Part shown: in pieces, positions 10,801 through 22,031 of the stretch
How the letters are laid out: each line of letters starts with the position of its first letter
Position numbering within the stretch: the first letter of the stretch is position 1
Source: Typha latifolia
Lineage: Eukaryota; Streptophyta; Magnoliopsida; Poales; Typhaceae
DNA: 64,000 nucleotides
Direction of reading: 5' to 3'
Assembly: GCA_019914945.1 (NCBI GenBank)
Contig: CM034102.1
Span: forward strand, 13,877,501 to 13,941,500
Made by a program: the position numbers and the translations under genes
Notes under the pieces: model-generated
What the model was told of the DNA's origin: nothing
Database searches by the model: none
The model's input: only the letters and a program-made list of their open reading frames with translations

Positions 10801-13800
10801 ATATAAAGGAATACAATCAGAGGGCACTTAAGTTATTTGTTTTTGTGTTCTGTAGCTTTACATGTTACAGGCATACCATTTGTTCTCCCAACAGATAGTG
10901 TCTTGTCTCTTAAACAAGTTTTTTGACTGGATTTTGTCCATACTGCAATCATTTCTTGAAGGAGAAATACAAAAAAAACTTAGTAGTTTAGTTGAGTTGT
11001 CCTATTCCTCAGCTGAAAAATGAGTTGGTCGCTGAAGACATTCTAGATTTCCATGTAAGCTACCAAGAACTAAGTCAACCTTTTTTGTCCTCTACATAGT
11101 CTACCTTGCCTGTATCATGGGGTGCTTGATTCTCTTCTGGAAAAAGTACATTGATTGAAGTGGTGATGCTTAAAATTTTCAACTGTCTAGACCTTCTTTG
11201 TAAGGGAAGTTTCAATTTTCGAACTCCCCAGTTACAATAGTGAATCATCGTACATTCCTTTAATGTTCACCTTAACAATCTAATAACATTGAATCAATAT
11301 TAATTAATCAGCATAGTCCATTAATGAAGTTGTATGCATAAAATGTAACAAAACTATTGACAGTATGGAGAAGTTATTGTTTTTAGTGTGGCTCTTCAGA
11401 AGATGCCAAGTGTTTCCACTCCGTATGGTAATTGTTAGCACTTTATAAGATGGAACCATTCATTACTCGTAATGAAAGGTTATCTGACCCTAGGAATACC
11501 ATACTGTAGCATGTTCTGCATAATTTTAAGTTTAACTGGATTATATCCAGCACATTTATCGACAGCAGAGTTATTTCCATTGTAGTAAGTTAGTAACGGA
11601 AAACCAAATATTGACTTACCTTGCTGTAATACCGAAAGTGTGTATGATTTCTATTGATGCTGCATTAAGTTCGATCAGCAGATGCTATTATCCTACGCTT
11701 ATCATGTTAGACAGATGTTGCAGACATGAAGCCTATCCAAGCTTCTGCTATAATTGACATGGCACCATTGCCTCCAACTGCTCAAATCAGCCTTAAACCT
11801 CCACCCATATTTGATCGGCACAAATCATTTGATGAAGATGAGTTCTCAAACAAGCCTGTTATGAAGAAAGCTAATACAACTCCTATAAGAGCAACTTTAT
11901 ATTCAGTAGCAGATCTACAAGTGGCGACAGACAGCTTCAGCATAGACAGACTTATTGGAGAAGGGTCCTTTGGACGTGTCTACAAGGCACAATTTAATGA
12001 TGGAAAGGTTTGTTGTCCAATTGATACATACCATTTTCTTTTCTTCATTTGTTAACTCTTGAAAAAAATCCATCACTATTCTATTCTTACTTCTATCATA
12101 GATTTTCTACTGTTATTTATAAAATATGTAGCAAGGGCATCTTGTTTAGAATCCATATTTACTTTTCTTTCTTTCTTTTTATTTTGAGCAAAATGGAAAT
12201 TCCTATGAGATATGTTTGAAACCCATGTTTTCATGCTAAATAGAATGATTTTAGTGAACTTTAGAAGGGAACATAGAAAACTGCATTAAGATAAGGATTG
12301 CTCATGGTGCCTTGTGTGACAGGCATGGATAGGTACACAAGGTGCCAATTAGATATTGATCAACTGATGCATACTAGGAAATATTTCCACTACCAGATAC
12401 ATATCAGATAAGATACTCCATTGTATATTTATGGATACATGTAGAAGAAAGCATTCAATTTGTAGAAATAAAAATAAAAATCTAGATACGGCTTTGCTAC
12501 TACTTGTATACATCTAAGAACTTCTTGATGAAACTTTTGAGAGCCCAAAGATAGGTCAAGTTGAAGATTTTCTATTAGGTTAAAATGTTAGTGTACCACT
12601 GATGTTATGGGCATAAGATATGGATTTGAAGGAGGTTCACATAAGTTTTTCATACTATACTAAACTCATGATTTATAGATCGAATTTCTCTTCTTTGTTC
12701 ATGATATTAACAACAAACACAAAAGCAATTTCTTTTATAAGGTTAGCTTTGTTGATGAATATGTTGGAGATGCACCTGCATATATAGTTATATATTATCA
12801 CACGGTACAACAACAATATACAAGCATATACAGTATGTGTCTTATTCATAGAGGAATAAGTAGATGTTTAACTATATATATATATATATACTGTTACTTA
12901 TCTTAGGAAGACAATAATTTTTCCTCATTCCCGCTGATGATACAAGATGGCTGTCTATTTTCCCCTCGATACCTAATTATTTTTTAATAGTTTTCAATGG
13001 TATAGATCCATCATTATCTAATAGAGACAAAAGTGATATCAAGTTAGAAATTTAGAATCATTCCTTTGAGAAATTAGTTACTAAAATGCTATTTTCAGAG
13101 CTTGATGAGCTATATAGTTTAACAGTTATAGCTTCATCAAGCTCTAAAAATAGCATTTTAGTAACTAATTTCTCAAAGGAATGATTCTAAATTTCTAACT
13201 TGATATCACTTTTGTCTCTATTAGATAATGATGGATCTATAATGTCCTAAGTGTCCTTATTGATGACCAAAGTGACTTTCCCTCCCTTTTGAGTAGCTAC
13301 TCATGCTTAGAGTATTGTGTGATGAGTACTAGTCTTCATTCTTTCTCAGAAGAGTAATCTCCTTTTATCAATATAATAGAGAAATCAGTGGAATTGAATG
13401 AACTTTATATCAATGTATCTGTTTGATTCCATGGTACAGGTTCTTGCTGTAAAGAAAATCAGTTCTGCTGCCCTGGCCAACCAATCATTAGAGGACTTCA
13501 TTGAGTTGGTTTCCAGCATCTCACAGTTGCAGCACCCAAATCTTACTGAGCTGGTGGGCTACTGTACTGAACATGGACAACACATGCTGGTCTATCAGTA
13601 TCACAAGAATGGGTCGCTGCATGATCTCCTTCACCTTACCGATGAATTCAGCAAGCCGCTGACATGGAGTATTCGTGTCAAGATTGCACTAGGCACTGCA
13701 CGGGCTTTAGAGTAAGATGGATATTTATTTCTATCTTTTACTTCAAAGGGCAGTTAGTTTGAGCCAAATAACCAAAAATGCTAACTAATGAGAAAAGCAC

Positions 13801-15840
13801 TGCTGCATGTCTACACTATTGCTTACGGTTTTAAGAAAAAAAAGAAGCTTCCAAAGAATCTAAAGAACCACAATTTCTTGAATTTAGGAATATTTGTTTC
13901 TTTATTCTTTAAGTTTTACATTTCTGTTCTACTGAATTTAAGATGATGCACCTTTTTTTTTCACTGATAGACTTGTTCTCTCTATGACTTGTAACTTCTA
14001 ACTTATTGGCCCATAATGTACCCCTCAGAATAGCACTTTTTAGGAAATAAACATTGATATATGATTATATCCATTACATAAAGAAAGTCAATCTTTTAGG
14101 TTCTTGGATAATACTATTTCTTTAAATTAAAGTTGTCAAACTTATTATGAGATATCATGGATGTAGTGACCGAGCAAAAAGGAGCCAATAAATTAGAACA
14201 CAAATGATAGAGTTTTTTACATGGTCATTGATGCAATGCTATCTGTTTCTTTAGCAGATTTACTTACGTGTTTTTGTTGGTATTGTCTTAAACTTTCACT
14301 TCTTATCTAAAATCTTACTAATAGAGTGACGGTTGGTGAGTACTTCCATTCCCATCTAGAATTTTTTGATTTATCTTAAAATTAAACTTGCACTTAACCA
14401 GTTCTTTTTTCCTATTGATGTTATTTCAGGTATCTGCATGAGGTATGCTCACCATCTATAATCCACAAAAATTTCAAGTCATCAAATATTCTGTTGGATT
14501 CAGAGCTCAATCCTCATCTTTGTGATTCTGGGCTGGCAAGCCTTGTCCCTAATGCTGAATTCCAGGTAATTTTGCCTACTTCATCGCCAGTATGGTGTAA
14601 CAAGTGTTTGGAATTTTGTGTAGCATTAGGCATAAGCATAGCTAAATGTTCTGACTACCAATATACAATTTAAGTCATTTTTTAGTGTCCAGGATTTCTA
14701 AAGTTGATAAATTGGCTGGTATTTTTTTAAGGAGCTATCCCAAGTTTTGCTGATATAAAAAAAAAAGAATCTAATATCAAAGATTTGGGATAAAAAAGAG
14801 AAACTCGAGAAAAGTTTTGAAGAAGCAATTCATTTTTTCATTCTAATGACCAAGATGATTTGTCATGAGGCCACTCATGTAAATGCTGATATCAAATATG
14901 CACTATCTACATGTGGTTATAAATAGAACATCGTGTTTGTGTAGTTATATAAATACGAGAAGCCCTCTACATCTCAATGTACACTCATTTGACTTTATTA
15001 TGATTTCTCTTTATAAATAAGCTCCTGCGAGCATCAGAGCAGAACAGTGCTCCTGAAGTTGCCATGTCTGGGCAATATACACTGAAGAGTGATGTCTACA
15101 GCTTTGGAGTGGTCATGTTGGAGCTTCTGACTGGGCGCAAATCCTTTGACATGTAAGTTGTTGCATTTAGAAGCTTGTTGTCATGAGGGATTTAGAGTCC
15201 AAAGCCAACTATAAGGCTTCTTTCCTGAGAAAATTTTCTGATTGATATATTTTCTTCAAACCTAAATTTAGATGTTGTGGAATTCAGTGATATAAAAAGC
15301 AGAGGTTATTAATTCAAACAGAAAGTTTTTTTATGTTCTGATTGCTCTGATGAATTATGACAGCTCGAGACCACGATCTGAGCAGTCATTGGTTAACTGG
15401 GCCACTCCTCAACTGCACGACATCGACTCATTAGACCAGATGGTTGATCCAGCTCTCGAGGGACTATACCCTGCAAAATCTCTCTCTCGATTTGCCGATG
15501 TTATTGCTCTCTGTGTTCAGGTATACTGTTAGGGTTGTAAGAAAGAAATTAAATCAAGCTTTCTTACCCTGCGAGTGTGTTTTCTTTTTGTTTGAGAAAG
15601 TATCTTAGCCTGCAACTTGATGTTAAAGCTTGATATCATTCTCGTTCGGTTAGGTTCCTCACACTGAAATCTTTATTGTCACAGGCTGAGCCAGAATTTA
15701 GACCACCAATATCAGAAGTAGTGCAATCACTACTTCGCCTTGTACAGAGGGCAAACATGAGCAAGAGGACATTTGGTAGCAACGCACAAGAGATTTCCCG
15801 GCGAGCTAACGACTCAGACGTACAAGACTACAGCCTTTAA
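7878..15840 (+). CDS. STRUBBELIG-receptor-family LRR receptor-like (pseudo)kinase
   Basis: A plasma-membrane LRR receptor-like protein of the STRUBBELIG-receptor family (SRF), probably near SRF6/SRF7. Sixteen exons: 7878-8004, 8843-8975, 9053-9124, 9197-9268, 9348-9419, 9501-9572, 9986-10057, 10148-10213, 10304-10369, 10448-10794, 11715-12007 (or from 11724), 13440-13711, 14430-14565, 15022-15152, 15364-15520 and 15685-15840; 747 residues. Order: signal peptide, N-terminal SUB-type region with [16 protein letters not shown], seven LRR exons, Pro-rich then Gly/Ser-rich linker, transmembrane helix (about 319-338), kinase-like domain. The glycine loop (GEGSFGRVY, from 448) and beta-3 Lys (AVKK, about 469) are present, but HRD is replaced by HKN (567-569) and DFG by DSG (587-589), so catalysis is doubtful, as is known for this family. 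A Met at residue 15 (position 7920) would give a more typical signal peptide. Confidence 0.93.
8180..8202. repeat. (GT)n microsatellite in SRF intron 1
   Basis: A GT dinucleotide run followed by a T-run inside the first intron of the receptor gene. Confidence 0.85.
12760..13439. other. Possible retroelement-derived segment in SRF intron 11
   Basis: The 1.4-kb intron between the juxtamembrane exon and the beta-3 Lys exon is longer than most others in the gene. A TGTTGGAGATGC string at about 12761 resembles the start of a Ty1-copia LTR, and TGGTATAGATCC near 13000 resembles a tRNA primer-binding region. The second string overlaps the start of a large palindrome. No matching second LTR or coding domain was seen, so this origin is only a suggestion. 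Confidence 0.25.
13002..13240. repeat. Near-perfect 239-bp inverted repeat (foldback) in an intron
   Basis: The left arm (about 13002-13114) and right arm (about 13126-13240) are reverse complements. By eye they differ by one substitution and one single-base indel over about 112 nt, with a spacer of about 12 nt. The transcribed intron would fold into a very long hairpin. No known terminal motif of Stowaway or Tourist elements was recognised, and no protein is encoded. It may be a young MITE, a local inverted duplication, or a small-RNA precursor. Confidence 0.9.
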
Positions 15841-16447
15841 GGAAACAATTCACCTTTTTAGTTGGTGTCTCCGATCTTTAGATGGCTATAGGTTTGTTCC
15901 CCAAATTTTTGGTGCATGTTCCTGGATCATGACTATGTGGGATCTGCAAAATTTTCTACTTGACTTCACAATGGCAATATGGTATATATTCTGTTGACAG
16001 AATTTAAGAGAATTTTATGATTCAGTGTAAGTTAGATGTTACTGAAAAGTATTTAGGGGCCTTATCTAGAGATTTGATGCAGTTATACAGTGTTTTTTTC
16101 CTCTTCCTCTTCCTCTTCCTTTTCTTTTAGAGGGGTAGATTTTGCCAACTTTACCTCCACTTTTTAGCGCTAAAAAGTCTCTTTCGGAATAGGATGCTAC
16201 TCCATCTTATGTGCTGGGCTCTTGGAAGTAAAATTAGAAGAATACAACCCTTAAAATTTCCACTCAAAACAATCTCAAGAAATTGCATTCAGCCTTCTAG
16301 CTTTCGCAAAAGATTAGTCATAGAATAAAAGGAAAAAAAACAAAATTCATACATTAAAGGCAAGGAATCACACACAGATAAAGGATAAAAAAGTCTACAA
16401 GATTTCTCGCCCACATGTATCAGAATTAATCATCTTTACGAAGATGA
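15841..16447. other. Spacer between convergent SRF receptor and RPA49 genes
   Basis: The two genes point towards each other, so this 0.6 kb holds both 3' UTRs and polyadenylation sites. A short CTCTTCCT-type pyrimidine repeat lies near 16096-16120. No additional gene is seen. Confidence 0.6.
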
Positions 16448-19400
16448 TCACCGTCTTCTTCTCTTCTTTAAATCTGGGAACTTAAGAGGAACAGGAAGAG
16501 TTATGACAGGTAGTTGTTGAGGACTCTTCTGGGAGATCTTACAACCCAACTGTTGATAGTATGGCTTGAGGGACTGGAAAGTCATCTTCAGGTCCCTTGC
16601 AATATCAGAAGGTTCAGACTTGAAGTTGTCAACAAAAAGAGTGAGCACCAATATGTAACCGATGAGAAGCTCATTCTTTTGCGTTGATAGTACATGCGAC
16701 TCTGAATCCATAAACATCCTCAGTAACTTCTGATATACCATTCGTGGAATCTTGGAATGATATGAAGATTTGCTATGTTTTACGGACTTGGAGTGTCTAG
16801 AAAAGCTCGACCGTTCCCAGAAAGCTAGAAGATGCGTAATGTACGATAACATGCACGCAAGCTTCTCTTTTTCTTCCTCATCCTGTGAACAATAAAAGAT
16901 AACATAATATCAAAAAAGAATACCGCCACTTGTGAATGAAGCTAAAAGCAAGGGAATAATCCAAAATCATCAATCTGCTTTCTTCTGCAGTAATTTCTGG
17001 TGGATTCTAACAACTTCGCACTACAAAAGTAAAAGTGCAGGCAATGTACAGCCATCATCTCTTCTAAAAAAATGAGTTCTTAGAAGACAATCATTTGTGT
17101 AAATCCAAGTTTCTATTGCAAATTGCATATTGTGTTAGTCTTAGTAAGAAAGGTACTCCAATTTCTGGGCTTTCCACACTATGCCGAAAATCTCAGACAA
17201 TTCTTAACAATAATTGATTCAAACTTCTGGAAATTTCTCATTTCATTTTTTCTAAAAAGTAATCATAGTATTTCAGATTAAAACATGAGTAAAAGGCCTA
17301 AAGAGTTAAACTCCATTTATTCCCTTTTCTTCTGTTCTCCAATCAAACCAATCCCTTTCAATTTGTATAGTTTTCTTCCCCTTTAATTGGGCCGCTAGTT
17401 TAGGTCTTGGATCCATAAAAATCAAATACATTTTGGTGTACTCAAACACCAATCCATCACCAATACTGTGGGCAATATGAGGAAGACAAGAGTGATGAAG
17501 ATTAGGGAGGCATGATAAAAGATGAATGCAAGGATATAAGTGTTAAGAAATTAAACATTTTGCAATTAGCTTGAATAGACCAATTAGGAACATTGATAAT
17601 GTACAAATACTACACATGGCAGAGAATCTAAATGGCAGTAGAAGTTCATCAAAATAGTGACAAAAAATCAACAAACTTATGATCCACCAACCAATGTAAA
17701 AAAAGAAACATGCAGTTAGAAAAAGAGAAGTCCATGAGCTCAAAGAATTGAAATGTACCTGAATCCCCCCTAGCTTGTGTATCCGGTTAGACACAAAACT
17801 TGGATAAGGTTTCAACGAAATATCTTCTCCTGAGTGCCAGTCTTCCAAAATGTCCATAAGGTAAATCCGTTCACCTTTCGGAATAATCTCATCTAGTAGA
17901 TACACTCTTTCTGGTGCATCTGCAGAAGGATCATAAGGTGGAATATTCCAAGCAGTTGTTTCTTTCACGTCATCCTCAGTATCCTTATCTATGTTGGCAT
18001 CGGACATTTGACTTTCCTCATGTTCATAAGCAGAGGGATCATTTCTTTGTTGGTTTAGTGACCTCCATCTAGTATCCTGTCCACAATAAAACCTTTCATA
18101 ACATACAAGTAATACAACTATCACTTAATCAGTAATCAAAATGTGACCACGATGATCCTAGTAAATATTTTCATAATTATTTGTAGATCTTTATGATCTA
18201 AATTCTGTAATTGACAAGGCTTATAAATCTGGTAGTTTGCCAAGATTGTGAAATCCAGCCTTTTGCATTATAAGGAACAAGTTCCAACAAAATAATAAAG
18301 AAAATGTAGCTCTCAAAACAACTTCTAGTTTATAATTTCACTATGAGTGGAAGGATGCAACTATCATGGGTACATTTTAAAGAGCCTGCACGACATGGAC
18401 ACTCCAGAAATGTTTCATATGTAACTAATTATAGCTTTCTAAAAGATGGGCTCTAAATAGAAATCACAAAAATTTCAAATAACTAAAGGCCTTCTTGGCA
18501 TAGTAATTATATGGTGTGAAAACTGGAAGGCGTGACCTGGAATACAATTCACAACAAAACCATATGAATTTAGGTTGATGCATGTACATTTGACATTTAA
18601 TTATTGCCAAATTACATCAGACAGCACAGAAATACCAAAAGGCTATTTATTATATCAACACAATAAACCCATTCAAGTGCTCGACTAATAAACTGAACAT
18701 TAAGATGTAAATGATTTGATCATAAATGAGTTACTTCAAATGCTCTATACTTCAAGCTACCTTAAGTACTCTGACAAAGATGGTTTTACAATCCACTACA
18801 AGAGGAAGCAGAACAGTAAAATCTGATTGTTTCCAAAATCATAAAATTCCTTCCCAATTGAATTCATATTCTTATGCAGAATTGCAGATGAATGTTGGTA
18901 GAATCAATACTTCGAAGAAGTATTGTGCAATTCAAACTAACTTCAAGAAAGACAAAGAGGTTTTTACAGGTACGCCTCTGCAAAACCTTTTTTTTTGGTA
19001 CATCTATACCCTTGAAAGGCTCGCATGCATATAAATGTTTCTACCTAAACATAAAGCAATAAGTACAGATATATAAACAAATTTTAATGTTCTAAAGGGA
19101 CACAATCTGATTCTAAGATGGGTATACAGTATAGACCATTGTAGCCCAACATCTGTATAAATTGTAAGTACATGAAATGGGAAATTGAAATTTAAGTAAG
19201 ATGGGAGAGATACCTTGTCTCTATCCTTCTTCGTTCCATAAAGACTTGTAAGATCTGCAATTTTCTTTTCAACTTTAACTGTAGCGAGACTCTCCTCTGT
19301 TAGACCCTCTGATGGTTCTGTATGAGCAGGTTGATTCACTAGGATCTGTGGTTCCAACCTGAAAATCTGCATTTATTCTTAAATGAGAAATTCATACCCA

Positions 19401-20533
19401 ACCAAGTTATTAGACTACTACAGAACCGAATGTTTACTCGGTAGGACACAGTATACTACAAACTACATTGTTCCTCATGTATAAGAAAAAAGTAGGAAGA
19501 ACACCTGTAGTACATACAAAAGTTTACTTATAATAATGGCAACAAGAAAGTCTCTCATAAGCACCTACAAGATTGCATGGATGTGAATGGCAAATGTTTT
19601 CAATTAAATTATCCAAACACATATACAATTTCTATATAGAACACCATTATTTGTGTATGAGAGGTGGTACTAAATGAATTCCTAAGGAGAGAAAAGAAGA
19701 AGAAGAAGAAGAAGAAAAAAAAAGATCTTGTTATGTGCACCTGCATATATACTGGTAACAGATCATTACTCCACTACACTTTTCTTATTGCAATAAGCAA
19801 TAATACTGCCGCATATCATTAGTAAGAGGCAAGGGAATACAACAGTCAGAACAACATTAACCAGAGTAAATACACTACTGCCAAGTGCCGACTGTCCATA
19901 TATGGCTGAATTGTAGAGAATGTATCGGAGGACATCAAAATTTTCCTACACTAACAAACCAGCAAACTAAACAGTACTTATATTTAGTCCATACCAATTT
20001 TACTTCTCTTTAAATAAAGATTGAATCTTGACTCCATATAACTTTTTTCAAATCTCTTAATCTAAAATTTAAGAGAAAACCTACAAATTCCATTTGTCCG
20101 AGAAAAGTCTCCACCTTTACAACATTTCATCAATCTACCATCTCCCGAAAACCTGAAAAAATCGAAACCAAACCTTATTGGCGGCGATTGGAACTATCTT
20201 AAGCGTCTGGGTCTCCTTGTCGAGCACCCCCAGGGCGTAGGTACATAGCTGGGGGGCCGCCGCCTCCCCGGAGTAGCTCTTCCCGACGAACGCGACGTTG
20301 GAGTTTCTAGGGGTCACGACGAGCTCGAGTCGGTTGTTTCGCCGCTGGTTCCTGTATACCTTGACGCTTGGCTCGACGCCGGCGGCGGCGGGGTCGAAAC
20401 CGGAAGGGAAATAGCCGACCATGGGGGCGATGCGATCCGTGGACTCGGACAGCACCTCCATGCGCACATCAATCGTCTTCTTCTTCTTCGCTCTCTTCTT
20501 TCTTCGCTCGGTTTGGGGTTCGGATTCCGCCAT
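16448..20533 (-). CDS. RPA49: DNA-directed RNA polymerase I subunit A49-like
   Basis: This is the plant homologue of yeast A49 / human PAF53 (POLR1E), which with its A34.5-type partner aids initiation and elongation of rRNA transcription by RNA polymerase I in the nucleolus. Four exons on the minus strand: 20174-20533 (120 codons), 19214-19366 (51), 17759-18076 (106) and 16448-16882 (144 plus stop); 421 residues. All junctions are phase 0 with GT-AG ends. The N-terminal dimerisation module begins after a Lys/Arg-rich nuclear-signal-like stretch (ERRKKRAKKKK, residues 9-19) and contains VGYFPSGFDP, KVYRNQRRNNRLELVVTPR and LCTYALGVLDKETQTLKIVP. The C-terminal half includes RVYLLDEIIP and a tandem winged-helix-like region ending in a Lys/Arg tail. 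Identification is from family knowledge and is good but not tested by alignment. Confidence 0.88.
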
Positions 20534-22031
20534 TAGCGACGAGAGAATGGTTGCTTGGTTTGGTTTCGATGCTAGGGTTTTGGGGTTACAGTAGTACGTA
20601 GAGTGGACTGGACCTGATCGTATAGGACCGGCCTGAGCCGGATTCGGTTTTTGGACAAATATACCCCCGAATCCAATTCAATGATTTTTCTTCTAAGCAA
20701 TCCAATTATTTAATTAACATAAACCCTCTTGTCTTTGTATAAATATTAAAACTTGGAAATAAATGTTTTAATATATTTTTAATCATTATTTCTGCTTAAA
20801 ATTGTGAAAAATGTAATCACTTAGATAGATATAAATTTTCCTATCAAGAACATTACAATGTTATTGCTGAAATTAATGTGGGACATTAGCGTTAATAATT
20901 CTCTCAAAAACCCATATTTCAAAAATCAAAATATTTTTTAATTTTTCTATTATTTTTAACTTATCAAATTATTCTAAATTATATTTTAGCACTCTCTATA
21001 TCACTGGATTATTTGTTCAACTAAGCAAGTTAGCTCCCAAATTTTCTTTAAAAATAAAAATTATATTTAAATAATATATATAAATTTCTAGATAATTCTA
21101 AAAAAATCCATAAAAATTGATATAACGCTGTCTTCTATTACTTAAGTCAAATTTAACTAAACTTTATGTTTAACAACATTAAATTTTAAAACTTATGATT
21201 TTGCATATCACTGGTAGCAGTATATTTGATCAATTCATAAATAGTAACAAAATAATATTTTATTAGAATAATTATAGTTAGAATTATTATACATTTTTTT
21301 ATATACTTTCTGAATTTTTTTATTATCTATATACACTCCTAAATTAAGAAAAATATCTATATATACTTTATTTAATTTAAAAAATAAAATGTCCCAGAGA
21401 TGGGCAGAGGGTGTTGGTATAATTATCTCAACAAATTAATCAGTGACCAACCAAACTTCCACTGCATGCCCTCCATTAAAAATAGTCAACGTTTCATGCA
21501 GCCCACCTTTCTTCTTTTTAGAGAAAAAGAGACAGTACTTTAGAAACAAGATGATTTCTTTTCCTAAAATCAGGCAAAAAATGAAAAAAAAATTAATAGC
21601 TACCCAGAAAATAAATCAAGTAGAACATGTAATGGCTACTTTTAATTTTTTTTTTTAAAAAAGAGAAATGGATTTTTTGTGAAATTTTCTCTTGATTTGA
21701 GGATATATAAATACAAAATTCGTAGAGTTGTTTATTTCCAAAGATGTTAATTAGCGCTCTTAATTATTCTCTCTAGCTACCTGCAAACCACTAAAAAGCT
21801 AGTTAATCCTTATTATGGTGGGTAGGATGAGATTTAAAAGCAAGAGATTAATTAATTGTGCTCTACGTGCCAACTACAAAGCCAAACTTTATACTTCACG
21901 AATAGATTAAAAAAAAAAACAGAGATGGTTTGTAAGAAGAGATTCCAAAGCAAGAGCTAGCATACGCCATTTTGCCTTACGTAGATTTATATATAAATTG
22001 GCTAAGAGGCCAAAGGTTTGTTGATCATAAG
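20534..22031. other. Divergent promoter region between RPA49 and GUX copy A
   Basis: A very AT-rich 1.5-kb spacer without coding signal. A TATA-like box for GUX copy A lies at 21988-21997. The sequence GAGGCCAAAG at 22006-22015 is also found upstream of GUX copy B. Confidence 0.6.
21988..21997 (+). promoter_or_regulatory. Likely TATA box of GUX copy A
   Basis: TATATATAAA lies about 35-44 bp before the ATG at 22032, so the 5' UTR would be very short. GUX copy B has a similar TATA string (26910-26920) with the same GAGGCCAAAG block between it and the ATG. This conservation supports a promoter duplicated with the gene. Confidence 0.5.

Noticed and set aside
18726..19034. 102-codon plus-strand frame inside RPA49 intron 2
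   Set aside because: No domain and ordinary AT-rich intron composition; it is antisense to the intron of an active gene model.
21972..22031. Upstream in-frame ATG for GUX copy A
   Set aside because: It would lie upstream of the likely TATA box, and copy B has no equivalent.
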